Assembly: GCF_006874465.1 (NCBI RefSeq)
Contig: NZ_VIRL01000022.1
Coordinates: 62,001 to 126,000, forward strand
DNA from: Microbispora bryophytorum
Lineage (GTDB): Bacteria > Actinomycetota > Actinomycetes > Streptosporangiales > Streptosporangiaceae
Length of the DNA: 64,000 bases
Reading direction: 5' to 3'
The notes below the pieces were generated by a model, which was not told the DNA's origin, did no database searches, and saw only the letters and a list, made by a program, of their open reading frames with translations. Position 1 is the first letter of the stretch. The number at the start of each line of letters is the position of its first letter. Position numbers and translations under genes: made by a program. Shown in pieces: positions 36,414-45,184 of the stretch.

Positions 36414-37214
36414 TCAGCCGGAGTGGGCGCGGACGAAGTCGATAAGGGTGGTGTTGAACGGCTCGGGGGTCTCCCACAGGCAGGCATGGCCGCCGGGAAC
36501 GGTGGCCCATCGCGCCCCCGGCACGGCTTCGTGCAGACGCCGCGAGAGCCGGACCGGGATGAGGATGTCCTCCTCTCCCGCGAGCACAAGCGTCGGAGCG
36601 GTGAGCTGCGCCAGCCGCTCGGTGGTGTCGTGGGTCTGGATGACGTTGAGCTGGGACAGGTACGCCTCGACGGTCATGGTCATCTCCGCCATGGCGGTGT
36701 CGAACTCCGCGGCCTCCTCCGGCCGCTCCTCGAAGAACGGCACGGTGAAGGCCCACAGCCCGACGTCCCGCATCACCGTGGGGACGCCCATCTCCCTGGC
36801 CATGTCGGCCCAGAGCGCGAACATGCGGGAGCAGAACGGTCCAGGCGCGGCATAGGTGCAGGCGAGCGTCAGGGACTTCAGATCGTCGGGGTAGGCCAGG
36901 GCGTACTCCTGGGCGATCATGCCTCCCATGGAGACGCCCGCCAGGTGGATGCCGGTCAGCCCCAGGTGGTCGACGAGCGCCTTCGCGTCATCGGCGAGCA
37001 GCCGGGAAGTGTACGGCCCGGCCGGCTTGTCCGACGCGCCGATACCACGGTTGTCGAAGCGCAGGACCCGCAGCCCCGCGTCCAGCAGCGCCGGCACCTG
37101 GGCCTCCCAGGTCTCCAGGTCGTCGGCGAGGCCGTTGACGAGGACGACCGTTTCGGGCCCCTCGCCTTCGAGCTCGTAATTGATCGTGATGCCATTGACG
37201 AAAGCGGTCGACAT
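36414..37214 (-). CDS. Alpha/beta hydrolase
   Basis: 266 residues. Nucleophile Ser in GVSMGGM, acid in GEEDILIP, His in GGHACLWE, and FDNRGIGASD. Typical of 3-oxoadipate enol-lactonase-like and small-ester hydrolases. It sits between the ABC ATPases and the binding protein in the peptide operon, so it may process the imported ligand. Substrate unknown. Confidence 0.85.
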   Translation of the reverse strand: MSTAFVNGITINYELEGEGPETVVLVNGLADDLETWEAQVPALLDAGLRVLRFDNRGIGASDKPAGPYTSRLLADDAKALVDHLGLTGIHLAGVSMGGMIAQEYALAYPDDLKSLTLACTYAAPGPFCSRMFALWADMAREMGVPTVMRDVGLWAFTVPFFEERPEEAAEFDTAMAEMTMTVEAYLSQLNVIQTHDTTERLAQLTAPTLVLAGEEDILIPVRLSRRLHEAVPGARWATVPGGHACLWETPEPFNTTLIDFVRAHSG

Positions 37215-37254
37215 GGGACCTCCGAAATCAGTTCTGTAGTGGAGTCGGGTCGTG

Positions 37255-38247
37255 CTACGGCCGGGCCGGCAGCACGACGGGGCAGGCGACGAGGTGGGGG
37301 GTGTGGTCGGCGCTGTTGAGTGTCCCGACGGGTGTGAGGGCGGGACGTTCCCGCGAGCACGAGTCCACTCGTAGCGGGCAGCGGGGATGGAACCGGCACC
37401 CCGACGGAGGGTCGATCGGGCTGGGAATGTCGCCGGACAGCGGGACGTGGACGAGCCGCGCGTCCGGCTCGGGAATCGGGACAGCGTCCAGCAGCGCCCG
37501 GGTGTACGGGTGCACCGGGTTGGCGAACAGATCGGCCCGATCCGCGGTCTCGACGATCTTCCCGAGATACATCACGCTGACTTCATCGCTGACGTGCTCG
37601 ACGACGCTGAGGTCGTGGCTGACGAACAGGAAGGCCACCCCGAGGTCGCGCTGCAGCCGCGCCATCAGATTGAGAATCTGGGCCTGCACGCTGACGTCGA
37701 GGGCACTGACCGGTTCGTCGGCCACGATGAGGTCGGGGCCGCTGGCCAGCGCCGCGGCGATCCCCACCCGCTGCCGCTGGCCGCCGGACAGTTGCACGGG
37801 GTGCCGGTCCGCGTGGTCGGGCGACAACCCCACCAGGTCGAGTAGTTCGCGGACCCGGCGCTCCCGATCGGGCGGCGACCCGACGCCGTAGGCGTCCAGC
37901 GACTCGCGCACGCTGCGGCCGACCGTCCACCGGGGGTCCAGGCTGCCGAGCGGATCCTGGAAGACCGGCTGGATGCGCCGGCGAATGTCGCGAAGCGCGC
38001 TGCCCCGCAATCCGACGATCTCCGTGCCGTCGAAGAGCACTGAGCCGTCGTCCGGACGCTGCAGGCCGAGAACGCAGCGGGCCAGCGTGCTCTTCCCGCT
38101 GCCTGACTCGCCGACCAGCCCGTGGGTATGGCCGCGCCCCAGAGTCAGGTCGACGCCGGACAGCGCGTGCACGCGTTTGCGCCGTAGGCCCGACCCGGGG
38201 GCGGGGAAGGTGACGACGAGTCCGCGTACGTCGAGTAGTGCCGTCAT
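37255..38247 (-). CDS. Peptide ABC transporter ATPase (DppF/OppF type)
   Basis: 330 residues with Walker A GESGSGKST, FQDPLGSLDP, signature LSGGQRQRV, Walker B LIVADEPVSALD and the C-terminal CRFHPRCPLRVDSC cluster. ATG 38247 chosen from the ATGA overlap with the upstream ATPase stop. Works with the DppD-like subunit (38244-39236). Confidence 0.92.
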   Translation of the reverse strand: MTALLDVRGLVVTFPAPGSGLRRKRVHALSGVDLTLGRGHTHGLVGESGSGKSTLARCVLGLQRPDDGSVLFDGTEIVGLRGSALRDIRRRIQPVFQDPLGSLDPRWTVGRSVRESLDAYGVGSPPDRERRVRELLDLVGLSPDHADRHPVQLSGGQRQRVGIAAALASGPDLIVADEPVSALDVSVQAQILNLMARLQRDLGVAFLFVSHDLSVVEHVSDEVSVMYLGKIVETADRADLFANPVHPYTRALLDAVPIPEPDARLVHVPLSGDIPSPIDPPSGCRFHPRCPLRVDSCSRERPALTPVGTLNSADHTPHLVACPVVLPARP

Positions 38248-39236
38248 GAGACCTCCTGGGCCACAGGTGGGAGAGCGTCGTGCAGCCAGCAGGCGACTCG
38301 GCCCCCGCCCTGCGTTTCCACCACCGGCGGGGCAGTGGTGCAGCGGTCGTGGACCCGGGCGCACCGCGCCGCGAACCGGCAACCGGCGGGCGGATGGGTG
38401 AGATCGGGCACCTGGCCGAGGATGACGGGAAGATCTCCGGATCGGTGGTGGGCGGCCGGCTGCGAGTCGAGCAGCGCCCGGGTGTACGGGTGCAGCGGGT
38501 CGGCGAAGACGTCGCGGACCGTCCCCTGCTCCACGACCTGTCCGGCATACATCACGGCGATGCGGTCGCAGACCTGGGCGACGACGCCGAGGTCGTGCGT
38601 GATCAGCAGCACTCCGGTGCCCGTGCGGACGGTGAGGTCGCGTAGCAGGTGCAGGATCTGGGCCTGGATGGTCACGTCGAGGGCGGTGGTCGGTTCATCG
38701 GCGATGAGCACCGAGGGATCGTTGGCGAGAGCCGCGGCGATCACCACGCGCTGCTTCATACCGCCGGAGAACCGGTGGGGCGGGTCGGAGTATCTGGCGG
38801 CGGGATCCGGGATGCCCACGGCGCGCAGCAACTCGACGGCCTGCTCGCGCGCTGCGCGCCGGCTGATGTCGCGATGGTTGCGGATGGCCTCGGCGACCTG
38901 GGCCCCCACCGCGAATGTCGGGTCGAGGCTGGCCGAGGGGTCCTGACTGACCAGGGCGATGTCGTTGCCGCGTACCTGGCGATACTCCTCGGCGGTGAGA
39001 CCGCGCAGATCCCGGCCGTCCAGCAGCACCTGGCCGGACAGTTGTGACCCGCTGGGCAGCAGGCCCATGACAGCTCCGCCGAGCGTGGACTTCCCGCAGC
39101 CCGATTCCCCCACCAGGCCGACGATCTCACCGGAGCCGACGGCCAGTGTGACCCCGCCCACGGCCTCCACCCAGCGACCTCCCTTCACCGGGATGCGCAC
39201 CCGCACGTCGTCGATCTGAAGCATGGCGCGGGTCAC
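38244..39236 (-). CDS. Peptide ABC transporter ATPase (DppD/OppD type)
   Basis: 330 residues: Walker A GESGCGKST, SQDPSASLDP, signature FSGGMKQRV, Walker B VLIADEPTTALD, C-terminal CRFAARCARVHDRC. GTG start overlaps the stop of the permease gene as GTGA; ATG 39224 is an alternative start (MLQIDDV). Second nucleotide-binding subunit of the importer. Confidence 0.92.
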   Translation of the reverse strand: MTRAMLQIDDVRVRIPVKGGRWVEAVGGVTLAVGSGEIVGLVGESGCGKSTLGGAVMGLLPSGSQLSGQVLLDGRDLRGLTAEEYRQVRGNDIALVSQDPSASLDPTFAVGAQVAEAIRNHRDISRRAAREQAVELLRAVGIPDPAARYSDPPHRFSGGMKQRVVIAAALANDPSVLIADEPTTALDVTIQAQILHLLRDLTVRTGTGVLLITHDLGVVAQVCDRIAVMYAGQVVEQGTVRDVFADPLHPYTRALLDSQPAAHHRSGDLPVILGQVPDLTHPPAGCRFAARCARVHDRCTTAPPVVETQGGGRVACWLHDALPPVAQEVS

Positions 39237-40096
39237 GAGACCATCCCCTGCGGGTCGAGGCGGTGACGCAGCCCGTCACCGAGCAGATTGAAGGCGAGGA
39301 CGATGACGGCGATGGCCAGCCCGGGGAAGATCTCGACCCAGGGGGCCTGCGTGAGCACGTCGCGGCCTTCGGAGAGCATGAGCCCGAGCGACGGGGTGGG
39401 CGGCTGTGTGCCAAGGCCAAGGAAGCTCAGCGAAGCCTCGATCTGGACCGCGAACCCTGCCAGGATCGCCGCCTGCACGAGCAGTGGGCCCAGCGCGTTC
39501 GGCACGACGTGACGCCGCAGTACGGCGAACGACGACCAGCCGCGGGCCCGGCCGCCTTCGACGAAACCCGCATGCGCGACCACGAGAGACGCCGCACGCT
39601 GCACCCGCGCCAGAATCGGCAGGTAGATCAGCGCGATGGCCAGCGCCGCCACGATGCTCCCGGGCCCCACGATCGCGATGAGGGTGATCGCGAGGAGGAG
39701 CGCGGGAAGGACGAGAAGCATGTCGAGCGGGCGCGAGATGACCTGGTCGACCCATCCGCCGAAGTAGCCGGCGGCCGTCCCCAGGGGGAGGGCCGCAAGG
39801 GAGGCGACGGCCACGGACGCGAAGACGATCGCCAGGCTGGTCCGCAAGGCGTACACCGTGCGGCTGAACACGTCCCGGCCGAGCGCGTCGGCTCCGAAGG
39901 GGTGCCCCAGGTCAGGCCCGGCGAGCACGCGTGTGGGATCGATGGCGTTGGGATCGTGCGGCGCGATCAAGGGCGCGAGGAGGGTGACGATCACCAGCAC
40001 CACGAGGATGAGCACGCCGGCCCGCGCGGAGCGCGGCAGCCAGAAGAACGCCCTGACCACGGCGGTCACCCCTGCCGGGATGCTCTTGGCCGTCAT
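39233..40096 (-). CDS. Peptide ABC transporter permease (DppC type)
   Basis: 287 residues, about six membrane helices. N-terminal OppC segment APHDPNAIDPTRVL and HPFGADALGRDVFSR, then the EAA-like loop GGRARGWSSFAVLRRHVVPN that contacts the ATPases. Overlaps both neighbours by four bases (ATGA upstream, GTGA downstream). Confidence 0.92.
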   Translation of the reverse strand: MTAKSIPAGVTAVVRAFFWLPRSARAGVLILVVLVIVTLLAPLIAPHDPNAIDPTRVLAGPDLGHPFGADALGRDVFSRTVYALRTSLAIVFASVAVASLAALPLGTAAGYFGGWVDQVISRPLDMLLVLPALLLAITLIAIVGPGSIVAALAIALIYLPILARVQRAASLVVAHAGFVEGGRARGWSSFAVLRRHVVPNALGPLLVQAAILAGFAVQIEASLSFLGLGTQPPTPSLGLMLSEGRDVLTQAPWVEIFPGLAIAVIVLAFNLLGDGLRHRLDPQGMVS

Positions 40097-41052
40097 GAGT
40101 CTCCCCTGTCGGACACCTGCGGGTCGATGAAGCCCACCACCAGGTCGGTGATGAGGCTGACCAGGATGAACAGCGTCGCCACCACAAACAGCCCGGCCTG
40201 GACCACCGGGTAGTTGCGCTGGTTGATGGCCGTGACGATCAGCCGGCCGACTCCCGGGAGCGCGAAGAGCGTCTCCACGACGATCGCGCCGCCCAGCAGG
40301 ACACCGAACTGGATGCCGATGACCGTGGCGATGGGCGTCGCCGCGTTACGTAGGGCGTGACGGTAAACGATGGAGCGTTCCTTGGTGCCCTTCGCCCTCA
40401 GATAGACGATGAAGGGCCGTCCGATCACTCCCAGCATCGCCCCGCGGGTCGTCCGGATGATGTACGCCGCCTCGGCGACGGCCAGCGTGAGCACCGGAAG
40501 GATCATGTACGTGAGGTTGCCGCCGGGATCTTCCATGAAGGGCACGTATCCCGACGGCGGCAGCCACATCATCGTGCCGGCGCAGACCAGCACGAGCATG
40601 ATGCCGAGCCAGAAGTCGGGGACGCTGATCCCGAAGACCACGAAGCCCTCGGTCAGGCGGCGCACCCACCGGCCGCCGACCGCCGCGCGGACGCCGAGCG
40701 GCACGCCGACGGCGACGGCGAGAACCATCGACAGCAGCGTGATCTCCAAGGTGACGGGGACGCGCTGCGCGAGCAGTTCGCTGAGCGGCGCCTTACTCAC
40801 GAAGTCCTGGCCGAAATCGCCGTGCAGGACACCGGCGACCCAGTCGCGGTACTGCGTCCACAACGGGTCGTCGAGGTGAAGCTGGGCCCGCACCTGCGCT
40901 ACCGACTCCGGGGTGGCGCGGAAACCCAGCATGGTCCGGACCGGGTCGCCGGGAACCAGCCGGATGATCAGGAAGATGACGACGCTCATCACGAACAGCA
41001 CCGGGATGGTGAGCCCGAGCCGTCGGAGCACGAAAAGCAGGCGCGGGTTCAT
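40093..41052 (-). CDS. Peptide ABC transporter permease (DppB type)
   Basis: 319 residues, six helices: N-terminal RRLGLTIPVLFVMSVVIFLI, then LVPGDPVRTMLG and LHLDDPLWTQYRDWV, EAA-like loop YLRAKGTKERSIVYRHALRN, all classic DppB features. ATGA overlap with the GntR gene upstream. Confidence 0.92.
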   Translation of the reverse strand: MNPRLLFVLRRLGLTIPVLFVMSVVIFLIIRLVPGDPVRTMLGFRATPESVAQVRAQLHLDDPLWTQYRDWVAGVLHGDFGQDFVSKAPLSELLAQRVPVTLEITLLSMVLAVAVGVPLGVRAAVGGRWVRRLTEGFVVFGISVPDFWLGIMLVLVCAGTMMWLPPSGYVPFMEDPGGNLTYMILPVLTLAVAEAAYIIRTTRGAMLGVIGRPFIVYLRAKGTKERSIVYRHALRNAATPIATVIGIQFGVLLGGAIVVETLFALPGVGRLIVTAINQRNYPVVQAGLFVVATLFILVSLITDLVVGFIDPQVSDRGDS

Positions 41053-41840
41053 TCGTCGGTCTCCAGGATCGCCAGGTCCCGGACTCGCGCCACCAGGTCG
41101 CGAACCAGTTTCTCGGTCAGGCCGAAGTGCTCGAGGGCGATCGCCGAGGCGCGTTCGGAGTCCTGGTCGATCACGGCGTCGGCCAGGAGTCCGTGCTGCA
41201 CCGCGGCGACCCGGCGGATCTCCGGCGTGTACGGCTCGGCGCCCAGGTCAAGACTGATCCTCGTACGGATCTGAGCGCTCAGCCCGACCAGGACAGGGTT
41301 GTGCGTCGACTCCGCGACCGCCCGGTGCACGCGCTCGTCGGCGACGCGGGACTCCTCGCGGTCGGTGGCCGCGTGGTAGTCGTCGAGGGCCTGCGAGAGG
41401 GCCGCCACGTCGTCGTCGTTGCGGCGGAGGGCCGCCGTCGCGGCGATCACCGGCTCCAGGAGCTGGCGGGTGTCGAACAACGCCTCGAAGCGGGTCCAGT
41501 TGGGCAGCAGGTGCCGTCGGATGAGGTCGGCCGACGACGGCCGCCAGTCCTCCAGCACGAACGAGCCGCCGTTGCGGCCGCGGCGTTGCTCGATGTAGCC
41601 GCTGTCGGTCATGCGGCGCAGCGCCTCACGCACGGTCGCCCGGGAGACGCCGAGCAACGACGCGAGCTCGCGCTCGGGCGGAAGCGCCTGGCCGGGCACG
41701 TACACCCCGAGGGCGACGGCGGTGACGAGACGCTCCACGATCTGTTCCGGCGCGTTGCGCACCACGATCGGCCCGGCCAGCGGGTCGGTGCTGTCACGCT
41801 GCAGCTCGTTCAGCAGCGGAGCCTCGAAGATCTCGCTCAT
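41049..41840 (-). CDS. GntR family regulator, FadR/FCD subfamily
   Basis: 263 residues. N-terminal winged helix (ALPPERELASLLGVSRATVREALRRM in part) followed by an all-helical FCD ligand domain with Asp/His metal-site residues (FDTRQLLEP, DERVHRAV, HGLLADAV). FCD regulators sense carboxylates or amino acids. Overlapping the M20 gene (upstream) and DppB gene, it is part of the operon it probably controls; the palindromic site at 43117-43137 in front of the operon is the expected target. Confidence 0.88.
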   Translation of the reverse strand: MSEIFEAPLLNELQRDSTDPLAGPIVVRNAPEQIVERLVTAVALGVYVPGQALPPERELASLLGVSRATVREALRRMTDSGYIEQRRGRNGGSFVLEDWRPSSADLIRRHLLPNWTRFEALFDTRQLLEPVIAATAALRRNDDDVAALSQALDDYHAATDREESRVADERVHRAVAESTHNPVLVGLSAQIRTRISLDLGAEPYTPEIRRVAAVQHGLLADAVIDQDSERASAIALEHFGLTEKLVRDLVARVRDLAILETDE

Positions 41841-43099
41841 CCGCGGTGCTGCCGCTCGAACCAGTGGTGGAGGAAGCGCGCGAGCACCTTTGCTCCGTCG
41901 ACGATGCTGCTCAGCTCGACGCTCTCGTCGATCCCGTGCATGTCGTAGACCTGCGGGCCGTAGCAGAGGGCGGGGACGTCGAAGTCGTTGACGTAGAACC
42001 GGGCGTCCGTGGTGGCGCCCGTGACGAACCTGCGCGGGTCGGCGCCGTGCACTTCGCGATGGGCCCGGGCCATGGCGGCGCTCAGCGGATGCCCGTCCGC
42101 GAGGGCATACCCGGCCGCCCGGAACCCCGCGGCCGTGACGACAGGCTCGGACGGGAACCGGCCGTCACGGGCCACGATGTCTGCGATGGCGGCTCTGATC
42201 CGCTGCTCGGCCTCGCCTGGGGACCATGACCGCGGGAAACCGACACGAAGCCTCAGCACGGCGTCGGTCGGCACACTGGAGTGCCAGTCACCGGCGGAGA
42301 TGCCCCCGACATTGAGGTTGTACGGGCTGGCCAGCTCGGCGAAGGCCTCGTCGGGCGCCTCCTGCGGGAGCTGTTCGCACCACTTCCGCAGACCCTGGGT
42401 GAGGACGCCGCACAGATCCACCGGATTGACGGCCATGTGGGCGGACTCGGCGTGCGCGGACCGGCCGACGACGCGCACGTCGAGCCAGATCACGCCGACC
42501 CCTCCGGCGAGGATGCCGAGGTCGGTGGGTTCGAGTACGACGGCGGCGTCGGCGAGCACCCCGGCCCGCGACGCCGACAGCGTGCCGTTGCCTGTGCACT
42601 CCTCTTCGATGGCACCCAGGAACATCAGCCGACCGGTGTCGAACCCCGGCGCCACCTCGTCGAGGGCCCGTACGGCGAGCACACCCATCGCGAAACCGCA
42701 CTTCATGTCGCCCGCGCCACGGCCGTACAGCCGGCCGTCCCGCCGGGTCGGCTGGAACGGGGGGCTGCTCCAGAACTCGGGTGAGTCGGCCGGCACCACG
42801 TCGAGATGGCCGTTCAGAAGAAGGGACGGGCCGTCTCCACGGCCCCGCCTTCCCAGGACGTTGGCCCGCCCGGCATAGGACGTCTGACCGACGCCGGCGA
42901 GCGGGTCCGAGACGATCTCCTCCGGGATCGGCAGGAACTCCACGTCGAAACCGGTCGCGGCGAGCTCCGCCCCGAATACGTCACAGACCTCGGCCTCGTG
43001 GCCCACCGTGCTGGGCGCCGCGACGAGGCGCTCGAGGAAAGCGAAGGCTTCCTCCGCCAAGGCATCGACAGCGCTGTCGAGAGCTTCCCCGCTGACCAT
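41837..43099 (-). CDS. M20 family deacylase/peptidase (ArgE/DapE type)
   Basis: 420 residues. Metal motifs NGHLDVVP, GAGDMKCG, EEECTGNG and a C-terminal His in DMHGIDES; the lid domain has GRSAHAES. Matches acetylornithine-deacetylase/succinyl-diaminopimelate-desuccinylase-like enzymes. First gene of the minus-strand peptide operon. ATG 43099 with GGAGG four bases upstream; a longer frame to 43162 would cover the operator. Confidence 0.9.
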   Translation of the reverse strand: MVSGEALDSAVDALAEEAFAFLERLVAAPSTVGHEAEVCDVFGAELAATGFDVEFLPIPEEIVSDPLAGVGQTSYAGRANVLGRRGRGDGPSLLLNGHLDVVPADSPEFWSSPPFQPTRRDGRLYGRGAGDMKCGFAMGVLAVRALDEVAPGFDTGRLMFLGAIEEECTGNGTLSASRAGVLADAAVVLEPTDLGILAGGVGVIWLDVRVVGRSAHAESAHMAVNPVDLCGVLTQGLRKWCEQLPQEAPDEAFAELASPYNLNVGGISAGDWHSSVPTDAVLRLRVGFPRSWSPGEAEQRIRAAIADIVARDGRFPSEPVVTAAGFRAAGYALADGHPLSAAMARAHREVHGADPRRFVTGATTDARFYVNDFDVPALCYGPQVYDMHGIDESVELSSIVDGAKVLARFLHHWFERQHRG

Positions 43100-43116
43100 G
43101 TCACCTCCAAAGGTAT

Positions 43117-43137
43117 ATGGTTCGGTCCATAGACCAT
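43117..43137. promoter_or_regulatory. Candidate GntR operator upstream of the peptide operon
   Basis: ATGGT-N11-ACCAT (43117-43137) enclosing GGTC-CATA-GACC (43124-43135). Located 18 bases before the first gene of the operon, in the expected promoter zone; low-GC compared with surroundings. Binding by the operon's GntR protein is inferred. Confidence 0.55.
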
Positions 43138-43346
43138 AAAGAGGTGGCATAACGCCCGTCAAGCCTGTCCGTAATTCGGTTATGTTACGTTTCCCGAGGT
43201 AGTGGGCCTGACCGAAAGTGAGGCGCCGCCGGCCGGAAGACCGTGGGCCGGGATGGTGAGAGCGGCCGTGCCGCTGACGGGGCTGGTCCCCGGTGGCGCT
43301 GCCGGGGATCTCACCACTGGACCGGCTGCCGAGTTACGGGCCAGTG

Positions 43347-43366
43347 CTCCGGCCTTCAGGCTGGGG
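43347..43366 (+). repeat. IS605-type end hairpin, upstream copy
   Basis: CTCCGGCC-TTCA-GGCTGGGG forms an 8-pair stem if two G-U pairs are allowed. It is nearly the same as the TnpB right-end hairpin at 44423-44442 and in the same orientation, suggesting a relic end from another IS200/IS605 element. Confidence 0.5.
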
Positions 43367-43415
43367 GTGAAGGCCCGCGTGGGAGGGCCGCCAAGGCCCG
43401 AGCGTGCCCTGACGG

Positions 43416-43589
43416 TCAGTGTTCGTCCTGCGCTTGCTCGGCGGTTTCGGCGATCGGTACTGGCACGACGGCGGCGATTGTCCGTCCCCGGTTGGTGATG
43501 TACGTGATCCGGCCGCGTACAGCTGCGTCGTTGAGCACGTCCGCGAACAGGCGGCGCGCTTCCGCGACGCTCATCTCTCCCGAGCCCAT
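43416..43589 (-). CDS. Phd/YefM family antitoxin, orphan
   Basis: 57 residues: MSVAEARRLFADVLNDAAV, then ITYITNRGRTIAAVVPV, the two-part Phd/YefM DNA-binding fold, with a short acidic tail in place of the usual toxin-binding helix. ATG 43589 or 43574 are possible starts. No toxin gene is adjacent. The truncated tnpB begins eight bases away on the other strand, so the insertion may have removed the toxin or the promoter. Confidence 0.7.
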   Translation of the reverse strand: MGSGEMSVAEARRLFADVLNDAAVRGRITYITNRGRTIAAVVPVPIAETAEQAQDEH

Positions 43590-43596
43590 ACACGTC

Positions 43597-44358
43597 ATGA
43601 AGCGCGGACACACGTTCATGCACGTGGATGCCGACGTCCCGGTGCGCTGGTCCCGGGACCTGCCCGCCGAACCGACCAGTGTGACGGTGGTCAAGGACGC
43701 GGCCGGGCGGTACTTCGCCTCGTTCGTGGTCGGAACGAGCAACCAGCCGTTGCCGGAGTCGGCCGCCGAGGTGGGGATCGACCTCGGTCTCACGCACTAC
43801 GCAGTCCTCTCGGACGGCAGGAAGATCGACAACCCGCGTTTCCTGCGCCGCGCCGAACGCCGGTTGAAGAAGACACAGCGGGCGCTGTCCCGCAAGGCGA
43901 AGGGGTCGGCGAACAGGAAGAAGGCCGTCGCCCGTGTCGCCCGCGCTCACGCGAGGGTGGCCGACGCGCGCCGCGACCGGGCACACAAGCTCTCCACCGC
44001 GTTGATCCGCGAGAACCAAGCGGTGTACGTAGAGAACTTGGCCGTGTCCGGTCTCGGCCGTACCCGGTTGGCGAAGTCTGTTCACGACGCGGGCTGGTCG
44101 CAGTTCGTGTCCATGCTGGAGTACAAGGCGCCCCGGTACGGCCGCCACTTCGCCAAGATCGACCGATGGTTCCCCTCATCCAAGATGTGTTCTGCCTGCG
44201 GGGCCATCCAGCCATCCATGCCGCTTGCCGTCCGGTCCTGGACCTGCCCGTGCGGGGCCGTCCACGACCGGGACGTCAACGCGGCGATCAACATCCTGGC
44301 CGCCGGACGGGCGGACAGGCTAAACGCCTGCGGAGGGACCGTGAGACCCGCCGCCTAG
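43597..44358 (+). CDS. tnpB: TnpB RNA-guided nuclease, N-terminally truncated
   Basis: 253 residues remain of the usual 380-400. RuvC-I (GIDLGLTHYAVLSDG, Asp), RuvC-II (VYVENLAV, Glu), the zinc ribbon CSAC ... CPC and RuvC-III (HDRDVNAA, Asp) are all intact. Missing is the N-terminal WED/REC part that recognises the target motif and guide RNA, so nuclease function is doubtful. ATG 43597 is the first Met after the break; an open frame continues further 5' through unrelated sequence. Basic helix RRAERRLKKTQRALSRKAKG is the bridge region. Confidence 0.8.
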   Translation: MKRGHTFMHVDADVPVRWSRDLPAEPTSVTVVKDAAGRYFASFVVGTSNQPLPESAAEVGIDLGLTHYAVLSDGRKIDNPRFLRRAERRLKKTQRALSRKAKGSANRKKAVARVARAHARVADARRDRAHKLSTALIRENQAVYVENLAVSGLGRTRLAKSVHDAGWSQFVSMLEYKAPRYGRHFAKIDRWFPSSKMCSACGAIQPSMPLAVRSWTCPCGAVHDRDVNAAINILAAGRADRLNACGGTVRPAA

Positions 44359-44422
44359 CGGAGGGCAGGACCCGGTGAAGCAGGAAGCCACAGAAGTGCC
44401 GCACGCGCGGCACAGGCTGAAT

Positions 44423-44442
44423 CCCCAGCCTTCAGGCTGGGG
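44423..44442 (+). repeat. IS605-type right-end hairpin
   Basis: CCCCAGCC-TTCA-GGCTGGGG, perfect 8-base stem with a TTCA loop, 65 bases after the tnpB stop. In active elements this end also encodes the guide (omega) RNA overlapping the 3' end of tnpB. Confidence 0.8.
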
Positions 44443-44448
44443 AGCGCG

Positions 44449-45168
44449 TCAAGCCCCGACCGCGTACACGGCGTCGAGGATCGACGCGGTTACGACGTCA
44501 GGCTGGGAAACGCTGAGCGCGTGGGATGCGCCGGGGACCTCGCGTATCCCCTTGGCGCCGGCCCGGTCCGCCATGAAGCGGTGCAGGGCGACGGGGATGT
44601 TGAGGTCCTCGTCGCCGAAGACGAACCACGACGGGATGGATCTCCATGCCGGGGCGTCCGTCGGCAGCCCCGCGGCGAGGGCGATCTCCGTGACCGGGCG
44701 CTGGGTCGCGCTCATCACGGCGGCCCGGCCGGCGGGTACGTCGGCAGCGAACTGGTGGTGGAAGGCGTCCGCCCGGATGGCGAACTCGATGCCGCCGGTC
44801 GTGACCGGGTAAGCGGCAAGGGTGTCGCCGAGGGTGCTCCCGGGGAACTTGGTCGACAGCGCGAACGCGGACTCACCCTGCTCGGGCGCGAACGCGCAGA
44901 CGTAGACGAGGCCGGCCACCTTGTCGCCGCCGGCGGCTTCGGTGATCACCATGCCGCCGTAGGAGTGCCCGACGAGGACCACGGGGGTGTCGATACCGGC
45001 GAGCACATCGCGTACATAGGCGGCGTCGCCCGGCAGGCTGCGTAGCGGATTGGCGACGGCGATCACGGGTACGGCGTTCGCCTGCAGTCGCTCGACGACG
45101 CCGTTCCAGCTGGCGGATTCGGCGAAGGCGCCGTGTACGAGAACGACGGTCGGGTTCTGCTGGGCCAT
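44449..45168 (-). CDS. Alpha/beta hydrolase (EstC-like esterase)
   Basis: 239 residues. VLVHGAFAESASW at the N-terminus, Ser in GHSYGGM, acid in GDEDLNIP, His in GASHALSVSQP. Typical of small actinobacterial esterases. It starts 16 bases after the 45185-46135 esterase gene ends, so the two form an operon. Its 3' end abuts the IS605-type right end, which left the reading frame intact. Confidence 0.87.
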   Translation of the reverse strand: MAQQNPTVVLVHGAFAESASWNGVVERLQANAVPVIAVANPLRSLPGDAAYVRDVLAGIDTPVVLVGHSYGGMVITEAAGGDKVAGLVYVCAFAPEQGESAFALSTKFPGSTLGDTLAAYPVTTGGIEFAIRADAFHHQFAADVPAGRAAVMSATQRPVTEIALAAGLPTDAPAWRSIPSWFVFGDEDLNIPVALHRFMADRAGAKGIREVPGASHALSVSQPDVVTASILDAVYAVGA

Positions 45169-45184
45169 GATTCTGCCTCTCTGA

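Larger units (their letters stand above)
43590..44452 (+). mobile_element. Truncated IS200/IS605-family element
   Basis: Holds the 3' two thirds of tnpB and a right end with the family hairpin (44423-44442) followed by GCGTCAA. The left end and the 5' third of tnpB are absent and there is no tnpA, so it cannot move by itself. The right end touches the 3' end of the neighbouring esterase gene (stop at 44449-44451). Confidence 0.75.

Noticed and set aside
43347..44442. Hairpin pair as a CRISPR-like repeat
   Set aside because: Only two copies 1 kb apart, matching IS605-type ends rather than a regularly spaced array.
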